Source: Branchiostoma lanceolatum (taxonomy: Eukaryota > Chordata > Leptocardii > Amphioxiformes > Branchiostomatidae). Taken from it: DNA of 64,000 nucleotides. Each line of letters begins with the position of its first letter. The stretch's first letter is position 1. The translations under genes and the position numbers were made by a program. Positions 35,853 to 47,410 of the stretch are shown here, one piece after another. The notes below the pieces were generated by a model. The model was not told the origin of the DNA. It saw only the letters and a list, made by a program, of their open reading frames with translations, and ran no database searches. The DNA lies in the NCBI RefSeq assembly GCF_035083965.1, contig NC_089739.1, forward strand, positions 6,808,001 through 6,872,000, given 5' to 3'.

Positions 35853-38800
35853 CTACAAAACAAAACCCCGTGTTAAAGTTAAGTTAAAATTAGGATGATG
35901 TTCAAAGCAATGTTTAACATTGTTTAACGCGTATACGTAATACTCCACAATCAATAAGAATGGATGAAAGCCTTTATTGTATATTCATGCCCCATCCGGC
36001 TAAGTACAGGCATACAAATGTAAAAGTGGTAATAGAGTACACATATAGTGACAGGACGTCTAATGGTTATCTAAAGCGCATGGGTTCTAAAGTACTTTAA
36101 ATAAGTATATTCAGCTTCTTCTCGTCTCTTTGTGATGTTAAGAGTATATGTTGAGATGGGGTTGAAAAATACAATAAACGAAATATAGGATGTACATCTA
36201 CGAAGTTTGTAATAATTCGAAATTCATAATGTCAATGTTCCTCCAACATTTTACAAGCCAATTGTTCGAAGACAGCAATCATTATAATCTGCACCAAAAT
36301 GAAACATGCATGGAATAATGGTGGTGGAAATATTGATACCTTTGCATCGAATGCGTGTTTGTAGAGATCACACAGTGAGTTGGAGAATGTCTCTGCCTTT
36401 CCGGTCTGAGAGGCGAACAGGATCGTGGACGTCACTCTCTTGTTCAGAGTCTTTCTCATCAGCCCTGAAGCGAACATCACAGCCCTGGAACGGAACTAAG
36501 ATTTAGAAAGTATCTATATGCAAAGACAGGTCAATAACGATTTCAGCTTAGTAAACCCTAAATGTAGGACAGAGTTTTCGGTAACAAAACAGCTGAATTG
36601 TATACGACATATGCACAAAACACCCTCAGTTTGTGATCGTGCGACGGTCTTACGACAAATGTAACCGGGCCCTAACCATTCCTTACTTTAGGAAGATGAA
36701 AGTACCACAGACACCTGTTCACTTACATCGCTGCCGCCTTGAAACTGCAGCGCTTCTTTGTGCGGATGTACTGTGTGAAGATGGGGGCAGTCGGAGGAGT
36801 CTTCCATGTATGTATCTTCCATCCCGCTTCCTATAACAACAACGAGACAAAGGAAAGAAAAACGATTAAAAGAATTTAAAAATATATCTAATTATATAAA
36901 TCAGACTGTTTTTGCATTAACATTAATCCACCGGGTTTACTTACATAAATCCGCCACTTTGAAAAATAGTGTGTGTGAGAGATATCTTGTGCACAACCCT
37001 CCAGGTATGCAGAGTTTAGATATACAGGAATGCATTATACTGGGGGACGTTGGGTTTGAGATCTGTTTAGACGTATCTTTTCATGGTGGCGGAATTATTG
37101 CCTACAAACCGATTTTTACCGAAGATTATTGATGTTTGATATTTTGTCCCAGTCCTCTGAATTAAGTCCCAAAAATCGAGGTCCATTTTAATGACGTCAC
37201 CATATCACGTGATAATTCCTTAAAAGCTGGACATTTGACATTGTTATCATGCATGATTATAAAGTAGAGGAATTAATCTTTTCAAAAATATAAGTCACCC
37301 TTTGTCCCTCTGTTTGGTACCAAAAAGCTGCTTGGCCTATGGACTATATGTGCCATGGCGGAATTAAGTCAATAGATGTTACCTGGTATTCCAGAGCGGG
37401 CCTGAGGTGGTAGTTCAGCATCTCCTGGTGGAAGACGGGAGTGAGAGAGGAGCAGGAGGGAGGAACGATCCAGACCCAGTCTGACGGACAGCCGCCGCGG
37501 ACACGGTGTTCCCTCTCCATGTGCTTCATGAAGCTCTCGGTCAGGGTGTACGGATCCTGGGTCATCACTCCCTTCATCTGGAAACAAAATGTATCTTAGA
37601 CTAGCTTCGCAAGTTACTTGTTTTTATTCGTTACTGTGAATTTCTCCTGAGTCTGTCTGATACGTTTTTTTCTCGATATAGCAGGGCTCTTCAGCCACCC
37701 CTTAGTAGAGACGGGGGATGCTACAAGCTTTTCGCAACTGGTTCGAAAGTTTAAGACTTCGGTAATTTACCAAAAGTAATTCGTGTGTCTTACAGTCAGT
37801 GTTTTTTTATCATTTTGCTTTGTTGTTGTGCTCATATTCTTACCTGGAAAGAGTGTATAACTGCAATGTGAACTTCCAGGAAAGCAGCATCCTTCCACAG
37901 CGAGTTGTACCGGGAAGTGTCATATCCCAACTTCTTGGCGATGATCTGGGGAAAGAGAGTTTCCATATTAGTTTTCATAAGAATTATTATAAACAATTAG
38001 ACGACATAGAGATGGATTATGTGCCAAAATGAATTGTATTTACAGCTCTAGTACTTCTCAAAATTATTCAGTTTTCGCCATCACTATATATTCCCCACGT
38101 TTCCACTTTTAAACTTGACCTCTAAGCAGCTTTCAGCCAATCAGAAAATCTCCAAAATGTTTTCTTTAAATAAAGCCGGTTTTCTACAGGGGAAATCTCA
38201 GCTCCGTTTAGCAGATTCTTCTCAGGGTACATTGTATAGCACACGGGTAAGGTTCTGCACATGTCGATATGAGAATGGTTAATATTAACCTTCTCCAAAC
38301 TATCTAGATTACCTCTGCCATATTGTATCTGTTTTCGTCCAGCAGATCGCGCACAGGCTCCGTACTCTGAAACCAGCCTGTGATTGGACAGGCAGGAAAC
38401 TGCATCCCGCCAACGTCGAATAGCATGTCTCCTTGCAGCGGTACGCAGTTCACCTTGATGGCCAGCTCTTCGAACCAGTCGTGTCTGAATGAAATAGCAA
38501 AACTCAATAGTTGGTACCGTCTTAAACTACAAGGAAGGAGGGAAAGGCGGAAGGAAGGGAAAAAAGAAGGAAGGAATGAGGCTAGGGGATAAGAAAACAT
38601 CTTACATCATCTGGATATCAACATTTTGTATTCCAATGGTCTTAGCTCAAGCTTGGACACCATATTTATGTATTCTTCTAGTATTCTTTTCTTTGAGCAG
38701 GAGACATTCAGTAGTGGTCATTTGAACGGGTCAAAAGATCAATGAATGTGCGGAAACGCCATGATTCACTGAAATGCAAATAGGGACACCAACATGGCGG

Positions 38801-41604
38801 TGTCACAGGGATTTCGCACCCCCCTGATTTTGAACCCCCCGGTGCGAAATCACTAGGGATCTCGCACCCCCCGGTGCGAAATCCCTAGCGATCTTGCACC
38901 CCCAGCTAGGGATCTCGCACCCCCTCCTCGAACCCCCCTAGGGATTATGAACCCCCCCAAATATTTCGAAAGGTGCTCTGTCTGTGCAGCAATTATATTC
39001 AAAATTGCATTTTGATATAATAAAGCCATAGTTTAACGTGGTAATCGAGAGTATTACAAGTTTCTGTGTCTGACAGAACAAACATCTTAGACTCCGGGAA
39101 CCCATGTCCTGGACTAATGTAACGCTACTAGTATTTCAGCACAGCGCGATGATGGTGACTCTCTGTGCACGATGATTCGTTGTAATATTCTTCCTTTGTG
39201 CCATGAGGAATGTACGATTAGTTCATAGTTTTACTTCAATGTTCATAATTGATTTTTTTAAATTATTTGAAAAACTTGAGACTTGAATAACATTTTATCA
39301 TACAAAATTATATCACATATCGCATGGATGACGGGTGTTATATAGGGTTAGAAAAAATTTATCGAAGCCTGGGCCCGTCGGAAAAATGAAATCTTATGAC
39401 ATTTCTGAGTAAGAATTATTAGTTATCTAATGTTAAAAACTACGGGATAAAAAAATGTCGCCACCAGGATTTGAACACAAGAACCATGACTTCCAGATAG
39501 TCATTGCACAACCCACTTCGTTACCACTTCAGTCAACAGAGCATTTGAAATGTCAGTTATAGTTACCAATCAATTTGTTAAAAAGATAGCCATTGGGAAT
39601 TATGAATGCCGTAACAGAACACATACTACACCCTGGGGGTGCGAGATCACTAGAGGGGTGCGAAATCGCTAGGGATTTCGCCCCGGGGGGTGCAAATTCA
39701 CTAGTGATTTCGAACCGGAGGGTTCAAATTCACGGGGGGTGCGAGATCCCTGTGACACCGGCCGACACAGCGATGACGTCACATAAAACGGTTCAGTACT
39801 GTTGAATAGTTATCAATTACCAAATTTGGACGAGTTCCTTACTTTGGATGCCGCAGTTCCAGTTCCAGGGGTACGTCTTCTGGCCATTCGAAGATGACCG
39901 GGTCCTCACCATTAGCAGAGACAATGGCGGGTAGAAAATCATATGGAGTTCCTTTGCCCTTCCAGCCGAGACTTTGACACACCTTTTGGGAAAGAGAATT
40001 AGTTAATACAACGTTACATAGCCTGTCTGTAATTTACGTCATTTATTTAGTTCTTCTTGGGTAATCGGTTGTCTATAAAAGGTTTGTATAGATGTAAGTC
40101 TATGATTTCAAAATTTTAAGATCGTATATGGTACTTGTGCTAGTATTCATGTGATAATCTTCTAATATTTGTGTAATGGTGTACCTAATTTTCAAAGCCC
40201 GAAATTTTCCTTATTTGGTAACATTTTTTTTTTCAAAATGGCGGACGAATCGATCGAAACCGGACATGACGCACATGAAAATGCATTCCGTCACTTCCTT
40301 TGGGCATACCTCGGTAAGTTCCACGTTGGCGGGATCTCCAATGACAGAACCGTCAGGCTGTCGGTACCCAGCGTACTGAAACAGGTACTTGTTCCAGAAT
40401 TTGTAGTCGTGTTTTCCATCTGTGCGCATTGGGAAAATGCTGATGGCGGTCCTAGGATAAAGAGAGAGAGGGTGACATGATAAAATGTAAGTAAGTAATA
40501 AGTAAGTAAGTATGTTAGTCTTGTATGTTAGTATGTTAGTCAATGTGGCACATGTCAGTTGATCTTTTTTAATGTACAGAACGTGTAATTCAGACCTTTG
40601 ACTGCCAAATGTTCTTTATATTAAACCCTTTATAAGTGTATTGTACTGAAAAGCAATGACAACAGAATCACGCACATCGATTTAAATACATGTATAAGCT
40701 ATACATTCTAAGACAAAAGGAACTTCAAATACAAATAAGATTACTTACTTCATCTGCCCATCCTTCGTGGCGTACCGAATGTGATCGCAGGCGGCGTCAA
40801 ACATTTCTTGGGCCGTTTTGACGTTGCGATAGTCGATTACCTAAGAATAGTGAACTTGGTTAAAATCCTTCCAACATCTTTCGGTTTCCATGACCCTTGG
40901 GCTACACAGCTGTGCAAGCACTGCAGATGGGGGCTAGTCCAAATTTAATGTTCAACTACCATACTCTTTCCTTACTAGACTCAGGTGAAAATGAGTACCT
41001 AGCATCGGTTAGGGACATTCTCTCGGATAAAAGGTAAAGCCGGAGGTCCCGTGTTTTAGAAGAGCCACACCTCAAACACGTTTAAGAACCCACCACACTT
41101 ATGGAAAAGAGTAGGGGTCCATCCCAGTTTAAGTGGACAGAACGTTACAGTCCAGTTTTGCGCAGCTTGTGGTATGTTACGCCTTAAGGGGGTTTACTGG
41201 TTATGCAAAATAAACAAAGAAACAAAAACGAAACAAACAGTCTCACTTGTAAGTTGTTCCATTGGTACCGTCCGATACATCTGGATGCGTTCCGCCACGC
41301 CATTTTGGCGCCATACAGAAGCTCATCGTACTCCAGGTCGTACAAACCTTTCTCTTCGACCTGGGCTTGTATGTCAATCCACCGCCTCTCATGTTCTGCA
41401 CTGTTTTCCCTGTAAAATCAATGTTGCTGTTAATGTATAATACCACTTTATGATATCTGATGTCAGTGCAACCATCCCCAAACTTATGCATTAGTGTTTT
41501 TTTGCGTGTGTCTGTGCGTGTGAGTGTGTGTGTGTGTGTGTTAGAGTGTGTGACACTGTGTGTCTGTGTCTGTGTATCTATATATGTGTGAGTTAAAAGT
41601 TGTA

Positions 41605-41678
<74 letters not shown>

Positions 41679-44600
41679 TGTTCCTGTGTGTACATGATGC
41701 GTGCATTTGTGTGTGCGTTTGTTTATGTGTATTTGTCACTGAATTCTATGCTAATTTGCTCTTGATCACACCCCAATACAGACACAAAACTTACTTTTTC
41801 ATCGAAGCGTAGTAGTCGTCGATAAATTCCTTCGCTTGTTCCAGAACTTCTTCCTTCGGCCTCTTGTAACCCGGGGGAAAAGGCTCTCTCTGCCGAACCA
41901 CCGAGCCCATGCATTTCCCGGAACTACAAGGGGCTACCTGTGAACAGTTTAGATGAATATTCACCAATGATAAATTTGTAAAACTTATCAGCATAAGTGA
42001 TACAGACATGACGATTACACATACGAATAGAAATTAATTGTCCTTTCCAGTAGTACTTTACTTTATTGCACTTACACATTTGACATTAAGAGTATGAAAA
42101 AAGGGACAATGCTAGAATAACAAGCGTAATTAAAATTCACTGTTGCAGAAAGTTAACTATCAAATCAAGAATCATCGATTTGCTTATCACTAAAAAAAGA
42201 CCCACTTGGCTTCAAGTTTGATTTTTTAGATCAAGTGTATCATTCGCTAACAGAGGCGTGATTGTGGTGGGTAACGTCAAATCTATATTCATACCGTTTA
42301 TAGTTGAATGATTTTACTTACATTGGTTGCCTTCAGGTGTAAAGTATCGGTCAAGTGCTTGTTCCGCAGGTGGTCTGTCAGAATCTGGGCTCTCCGCGGA
42401 GCTGTGCTGGTAGACCCCGTAAAGGGACACCCGTTCGGGGTGACATTAGGATTGGTGCCGTTCGTTCCTCTGGATTGTACCGGTGGCATGGTGGTCTCGT
42501 GTGGCGTCAAATATCTGTTGGAAACGACAGCAGAAACATAGATTTTATTATTCGTAGGTTCAGTCCAAATGGCAATGATAAAGAGACAATCTCTGTATGT
42601 GTTTGTGGACAGCATAGCGTGTGAAGCTGTGAATGGATCCTTGTGATATTTAGTAGGTAGATGGGAATTCTGAAAACGAAGGTCGAGGTCAATAATGTGC
42701 CTCCTAGCGGCTTTCTACAGCACTGCAGCGAAACGATTTTGATACCTCGTGTTTCGAACAAGCCATGTTTACGATGCCGTGACTTTGTTGATGCTGATGT
42801 TCAAGTTTAGAAATGATATACTAGTAGTAGTACATCAATTTCGGATTTTTGACTCACATATATTCAGGTTGCCTGTAAGTTCATCATTATGGCAGCGCAT
42901 CGCAAAACACTTAGTTGTGTAAGATTACTTAAAACGCTATGAGGCAAATTGCACAACAAGGCCTTTGTCTGATAGTTGTCTAGCGAACGCCCACGAGCTG
43001 CATCTGGTAAGCTATAATGTAACTTGTCTTCAGGTATTTTTGTGACTTACATTTGAGTATTTCATGAAGAACACATCCTGGAACATTTCCTTTGGGGAAG
43101 GCTTTGGATTAAAGCATTTTCGTTACGTTAACCGCCAAATGTGTCTATTTTAATGCCCCGCCCACCATTCGACAGCTGTAATGTACGATTCTTCTTGGAA
43201 CTAGTCGGTTGAATAACATTTTAACATAAGATAACAGAAAGTTATAAGGGTGCATAGTTCAATGAGAACATCAAATCTTGATGAAGCCTAAAATGATGCC
43301 CAATTTCTTTGATTTAACCCAGTTACAACCAATTGCATGTCCTTAAGCAACTTTTTTGTTTCCCCACATTTAGGTTACACTTTCATAGTCACGTATATAT
43401 ACAAACTCACACATCAAACGAAATAGTATCTTACATGAGTGATATGGAACAAACAAACATAGGTGTAAACATATATTTGAGAAAAAAGATCTAAAGAAAA
43501 CGCAGGAAAGCATGCCCTACTTATATCAAAATAGGCCAACTGCATATATATAAGATATACGAGGATGGTTAGTATCTGTTGACTATTCTTACTAGCGATG
43601 ATAATAATGATAATGATAATACGTCTTCATGGAGTTGTTGAATGGTATAAAAAGGTATGACAAGTTATAGTTCATTGTAACACATTATTTTGAAATAACG
43701 TCAAGACAATTTGACATACATATATGCATACGCTTTCATCTTAAAACTTCAAACACACTATGAGAACATTTTCTAGCCCGATCCCAATGACACTTGTGTC
43801 CTAAAATACACCTACCTATCAAAACACTGTGAAGTTCTTTTGTACCGTTGAAAAACGCCGGGTTTAAAAAATGTGGTCTTCTTCGAAGGATCGCATACAA
43901 ACGTTGTTGCACAACTTCAGTACATGTCAATAGACGCGCGAAGCATGTTGGGTAAAGTAGTCTGTCAAAAGTTGTCTGTGTGACCTGGCTGATCTAGGGG
44001 TGACCATTTGCCTGCATAAAGTGATCAATCGTGAGCCAATGACAGCTAATATGTTAATTAGATCACACATAGCCAATCGTCTCCAGAGCATGGCAGTCGT
44101 GAGCAAAATCTGATGGAAGTTGATCGGCGAGGTAACCTACGTATTGTATACAAGGACATTATGTATATAATGTCCTTGGTACACACTTGGATTTTAAAAG
44201 TCGTCCTAGACAGCCGACTAAACATTTAGAAAAATCAAAGTCATGCTAGTCATAATTGAACTGGAGCTAGAATAGGAAGGATTCCAGGCTACTCCCAACC
44301 CAGCGCCGACCTTCGTTCGGGAGCGGTCTAGAACAAAGTCGTGGGAAGGTCCTGAAAGTGTGTCAGGGGTTTTACACTGGCCTACGTGACATGCAGCACG
44401 CGTGACATGCTATTAGTATAATCACATCCCTTTCTGATCTGATGATGCAAAGCAAAAATCTAACGTCCTCCTTTTAACACAAAACTCTGTTATTGAAACT
44501 GAACGATTTCGACATAATCATATGTAAGTTCATTACAACTTAAATGGTATCCACACTGCCTTTGTTTTGTGTTTGATGTTGCATAGAACGAAAACGACAC

Positions 44601-45718
44601 CAAGAGAAACAACAATACTGTAACTCGTATACGTACTTTGTGTGGATTACAAGGTACGCCTAACCCAAATATCCCAACTAGTACGGCTTATCAGGGATTT
44701 TTGCATAACGTCCGTGGAATTATCTAAAACTCCAGATTGGCCGATATCAATGAGTTAATCAGATAGGGGATACATATAGAATACAACCCGGGGTATATTT
44801 CGTATCGCCTGAGGTACCGGCCCGACCGCGGGTCGGATCGCCCGACGGCCGGAGGCGAGACCGAGGGTGATGTGTGTTGTGTATCATTTATGTCATACCC
44901 ATCCGGAAGACCACACATTTAAATGCGAAATGCTTCAGAATTTGAGAGAGTTTTGTGTTGTTGACCAAAACAATTGTAAATACACCGATTCCAACGTCTG
45001 AATCTGGTATTCGAATTTTTGAAAGCGGCGCAGCAGGCCTCTACTTATATTCAAAGTCTTCTGCCTACATCTGCATACTTTTGACTATATCTATATACTT
45101 CTGACTACATCTACAGACTTCTATCTACACCTACATACCTCTACCTGCATTTAAAGGCCTCTATCTAAATCTACAGGCCCCTATCTACGTCTATCGGCTC
45201 TACTTACATCTACAGACCTCTACCTATATCTACAGGCCTCTACCTACATCTACAGACCTCTACCTACACCTACCGGCCTCTAACTACATCTACGGGCCTC
45301 CACCTACGTCTATCGGTCTCTATTTACATCTACAGAGCTCTACCAACATCTACAGGCCTCTAGCTATACCTACTGGCCTCTACCAACATCTACAGGCCTC
45401 TGTCTCCATCTCTAGACCTCTACCAACATCTACAGGCCTCTAGCTATACATATACTGGCCTCTACCAACATCTACAGGCCTCTGCCTCCATCTCTAGACC
45501 TTTACCTACATCTACAGGCCTCTGTCGGGTATGAAATTTAGATTACAAGGATCCTGGATTCTTGCCGTAACGCTAAGGAAAAATCGTGCACACCAGAACA
45601 ACTTGAAGAACTGCTCGCAGTCTATGCATTATTTACTCGTAACGTTATGTGTAAGATGCACTTACCCAATTGACTGTGGTGTAGATGCGGCGACCTTGCT
45701 GTAGCTACCACAGCCCAT
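29765..45718 (-). CDS. NOS: Nitric oxide synthase
   Basis: Twenty-six coding exons give 3,468 nt and 1,155 residues with every phase closing. The enzyme makes NO and citrulline from L-arginine using NADPH and O2. It works as a homodimer: an N-terminal heme/tetrahydrobiopterin/zinc oxygenase, a calmodulin-binding linker, and a C-terminal FMN-FAD-NADPH reductase. All three modules are complete and are listed separately with exon coordinates. Total length matches vertebrate iNOS (about 1,150) rather than nNOS (about 1,430), and there is no N-terminal PDZ domain. Amphioxus is reported to have three NOS paralogues; I cannot say which this is. The first exon lies 3.15 kb upstream of the second. Introns host SINEs, a 961-bp foldback element and microsatellites. 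The last exon is tiny and less certain than the others. Confidence 0.95.
29940..30300 (+). repeat. Dispersed repeat, sister of 24830-25195
   Basis: Shares CGAAGATCTCACGCC, CACTTCCTGTCAC and the ACACAGACAAACAGGAAGACC tract with the 24.8 kb copy. It lies in the last NOS intron. Confidence 0.55.
31728..31825 (+). repeat. Dispersed repeat shared with 44287-44375
   Basis: Both NOS introns contain ACTCCCAACCCAGCGCCGAC, then TTCG/TTGG.GGGAG.GGTC, then a GTG.CAGGGG.TTT end. The last block matches the terminal sequence of the 59.75 kb MITE, suggesting relatedness. Confidence 0.6.
33126..33278 (+). repeat. GAT/AAT trinucleotide-rich tract abutting NOS exon
   Basis: Imperfect GATGATAAT repeats run up to the donor of the NOS exon ending at 33278. 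They make spurious poly-Asp and poly-Ile/Val/His frames. Confidence 0.85.
35945..36080 (-). mobile_element. LINE-like 3' tail fragment
   Basis: In reverse complement this reads CTGTACTTAGCC..., then ATACAATAAAGGCTTTCATC and CATTCTTATTG. It resembles the tail near 23632 and the GGGCTAAGTACAGG block near 29875. It is a truncated, non-coding interspersed repeat in a NOS intron. Confidence 0.45.
36340..36830 (-). CDS. NOS: NOS calmodulin-binding linker and start of FMN domain (exons 11-12)
   Basis: Exons 36727-36830 and 36340-36484. Residues about 488-515 ([17 protein letters not shown] then [13 protein letters not shown]) form a basic amphipathic helix aligning with the vertebrate KRRAIGFKKLAEAVKFSA region, the calmodulin site. 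[11 protein letters not shown] follows and is the FMN phosphate loop (normally ILYATETGKSE). The exon junction splits the helix after Ala499. Confidence 0.9.
37383..42514 (-). CDS. NOS: NOS oxygenase module (exons 2-10)
   Basis: Exons: 42322-42514, 41795-41937, 41247-41409, 40749-40840, 40310-40451, 39843-39982, 38313-38484, 37844-37945, 37383-37577. The zinc tetrathiolate motif is C86-SSGK-C91. The proximal heme ligand is C174 in [10 protein letters not shown]. The substrate-binding glutamate is E351 in GWFQSTE, with FPACP just before it. SDWVWIVPP and [11 protein letters not shown] mark the pterin/dimer region. The segment before FPACP ([15 protein letters not shown]) is more diverged than in vertebrates, but no key residue is lost. 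Confidence 0.95.
38799..39759. mobile_element. 961-bp foldback element with modular C-rich ends
   Basis: It begins GGTGTCACAGGGATTTCGCA and ends TGCGAGATCCCTGTGACACC. The outer 130-150 bp on each side are inverted and built from repeated modules of the type TAGGGATYTCGCACCCCCC and TTTGAACCCCC. The core (about 38960-39610) is AT-rich and has no transposase. Outside the ends GGC occurs on both sides, a possible 3-bp target duplication. It sits in the NOS intron between the exons at 38313-38484 and 39843-39982. Confidence 0.8.
40895..41175 (+). mobile_element. SINE in NOS intron
   Basis: CCTTGGGCTACACAG and GGGGGCTAGTCC are followed by GGTGAAAATGAG, GGAGGTCCCGTGTTT, CACGTTTAAGAACCCACCAC and AAAAGAGTAGGGGTCC, the same body as the 13.2 kb SINE. 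The intact tRNA-like head is missing. A GTTACGCC block like that of the ATAGCCGG family ends it. Confidence 0.7.
41510..41680 (+). repeat. (GT)n microsatellite in NOS intron
   Basis: An interrupted GT tract (41510-41600) is followed by a near-pure run at 41610-41673. Confidence 0.95.
44151..44178. repeat. Perfect 12-bp palindrome with 4-bp spacer
   Basis: CAAGGACATTAT, spacer GTAT, ATAATGTCCTTG, in NOS intron 1. It could be a small cruciform or a symmetric factor site; no known motif is claimed. Confidence 0.8.
45034..45527 (+). repeat. 20/21-bp minisatellite in NOS intron 1
   Basis: About two dozen degenerate units of the type CTCTACCTACATCTACAGGC, with substitutions (ACC, AAC, TAT; CTCC variants) and a few one-base length changes. 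It lies 140 bp downstream of the first coding exon in the direction of transcription. It is a tandem repeat without unique spacers and so not CRISPR-like. Confidence 0.9.
45666..45718 (-). CDS. NOS: NOS first coding exon with possible lipid-anchor N terminus
   Basis: ATG at 45718 opens [17 protein letters not shown], ending ATT GG before GTAAGTG at 45666. It joins in frame to the exon at 42514 (TTTCCAACAG before ATATTTGACGCC), giving [12 protein letters not shown]. Gly2 and Cys3 after Met recall dual myristoyl/palmitoyl anchors, as in eNOS (Gly2). The match is imperfect, because the usual Ser/Thr position is Tyr. An internal ATG at 42489 (ACCACCATGC) has a better start context and could give a form lacking the anchor. 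Confidence 0.7.
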
Positions 45719-45947
45719 TTTGTGGCCCGGCTTTGAGACGAATCACCGCTTTAAACTGAGCCGAAGTCGAATGTTAGATAGGATGTGTTACATCATGTGT
45801 ACGGTGTCCCTCAATGTGATGGCATTGCTAAGAGGCTTTATTGTATCGGCCTCGGGTCAAGATGGCTGTCTGGCAGATTATGGACACTCGAAGAAGCTTT
45901 AGATCCTGGCCGCAGGTGTTGGCCTGGCGGTCATATCATGATTGACC

Positions 45948-45955
45948 TTTTTATA
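45948..45955 (-). promoter_or_regulatory. NOS: Candidate NOS TATA box
   Basis: In the gene direction ACTATAAAAAGG gives TATAAAAA. Initiation would be expected near 45924, leaving a 5' UTR of about 200 nt before the ATG at 45718, with at least one upstream ATG. No other evidence of initiation is visible. Confidence 0.5.
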
Positions 45956-46122
45956 GTCATAGAGCACTAGACGAGACAAACTCCCGCCGTCAGAAACAGC
46001 GGCAATGTAGGCTGATTTGTTATAGATCAGTGTGTGTCTACGCAAGATCTTGACCTCGTTTATTAGAAAAAGAAGGAAAATCAACTTAATGGTGTTTGCT
46101 GCAGGATAAGAAGAAAATCGTT

Positions 46123-46357
46123 AGGTTGGTGCTGATTTGGTACTTATTGTGCTGATTATGCCATCTGGATCTGTACCTGTCGTGCTATGGCTGTCTGCTA
46201 GGTGGTGTTTTTTAGGTTGGTCCTGACCTCAGTGCTGATTGTGTCTTCAGAATCCGTCCCAGTCGTGCTATGGCTATCTGCTAGATGGCGCTTCACGGTT
46301 GGTGCTGACCTTGGTGCTGACTATGTCATCAGGATCAGTGCCTGTCGTGCTATGGAT
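46123..46357 (+). repeat. 82-bp minisatellite, array 1, with CTCF-like cores
   Basis: CGTGCTATGG recurs at 46181, 46264 and 46346. Units carry GGTGCTGACC..GGTGCTGAC..TGTCATCAGGATC.GTGCC and CTGCTAGRTGGYG. It lies in the gap between the divergent NOS and 47.4 kb genes. Confidence 0.85.
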
Positions 46358-46359
46358 AC

Positions 46360-47400
46360 TATGGTCTACAAAATGGCAAAGTCAATTCAAAAGTCAGTGA
46401 AGAAGACGTGTAGGAACAAAAAGGAAGAATCTGTTATCCCGTATACCATACTATATGTGTGAAGTTTTGTACATTCTTCCTGACCGCGTAGATTTCATAA
46501 TGAAGGCAACTTTTTTTGCCAAACATTTTCTTTTATTCGCACGCTCGCATCAGTTTTGTAAGAAGACGTCATCCATATAATCAAATCAACACGGCCTTAC
46601 CCTTTACAACGATACCCAATTTGTTACGATCATTTAATTATGAGACTAGCATCAGGTCTGAGTACTTAGTATGTGAGTTGGTCGCAAAAAGGAGGCACCA
46701 TTTTCCATTGATCATATGTCCTTCTTTTTAAGTTTAGTATTGTGTCTCATAACTGTTATATTTGAGAAGTTTGTTCAAAATGACACCTCATTGGTACTCT
46801 CACGCCCTGGCTGATTTCGCTGGTGGGTCGCCCCAAGAAAATAGTGCTAAAATTTTCCTGTCAATGTCAAACACTGTGTACATGTTGGGATGGTAATTTG
46901 GTCACTTTGTTTTTGCTACCCACTTACACAATCAACCATGTTACTCGTCTCACAAATTGATGATCATACCATATGGGGTATCATCGTAAAGTGTAATAAA
47001 CACGCTTCGAAATGATGATTGATACAATACAATCCATAATGTTGCAGCGTAGATATAGTCGAACAAAGTTAATTTTCCGAACTTCTTTTATTGAATTTTT
47101 CGTTCATCGCCAAGCACATGGGTGTTCTAGAACACGTCAGTCGGTCATACCGCCATTGTTACTGTTCCCCGAACATGTGTCCATATATGGACATGGTCCT
47201 TGGTAGCGCTTTATGACAACGTCATTTCCATGGCTACGGTCCCGAGCCACGCCCTGATCACCAAGGTAACGTTCCATGCCACGCCCTTGTTGCCATGGAC
47301 TTGTCGACACGTCATTCAGCACCTGCACACCGAGCAGAGAGGACGTGTTTTTCGTCCCTCCAGAAACTTTCATAAAAACAACAACGGATTGACCAAGAGA
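46360..47400. promoter_or_regulatory. Divergent intergenic region upstream of the 47.4 kb gene
   Basis: No gene is supported. 47100-47400 becomes GC-richer and lacks a TATA box, as expected for a housekeeping promoter of the plus-strand gene. The transcription start is not determinable. Confidence 0.4.
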
Positions 47401-47410
47401 GAATCTAGAG

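Noticed and set aside
39593-39805. 70-codon frame in the foldback element
   Set aside because: It is composed of the C-rich repeat modules translated, with no transposase motif.
41243-41695. 150-codon minus frame running from a His/Thr tract into NOS exon 4
   Set aside because: The His/Thr part is the GT repeat. Only 41247-41409 is real coding sequence, and it is read in a different frame from most of this ORF.
45034-45527. CRISPR-like array of short regular repeats
   Set aside because: The repeats are contiguous and degenerate with no unique spacers, and the host is a eukaryote.
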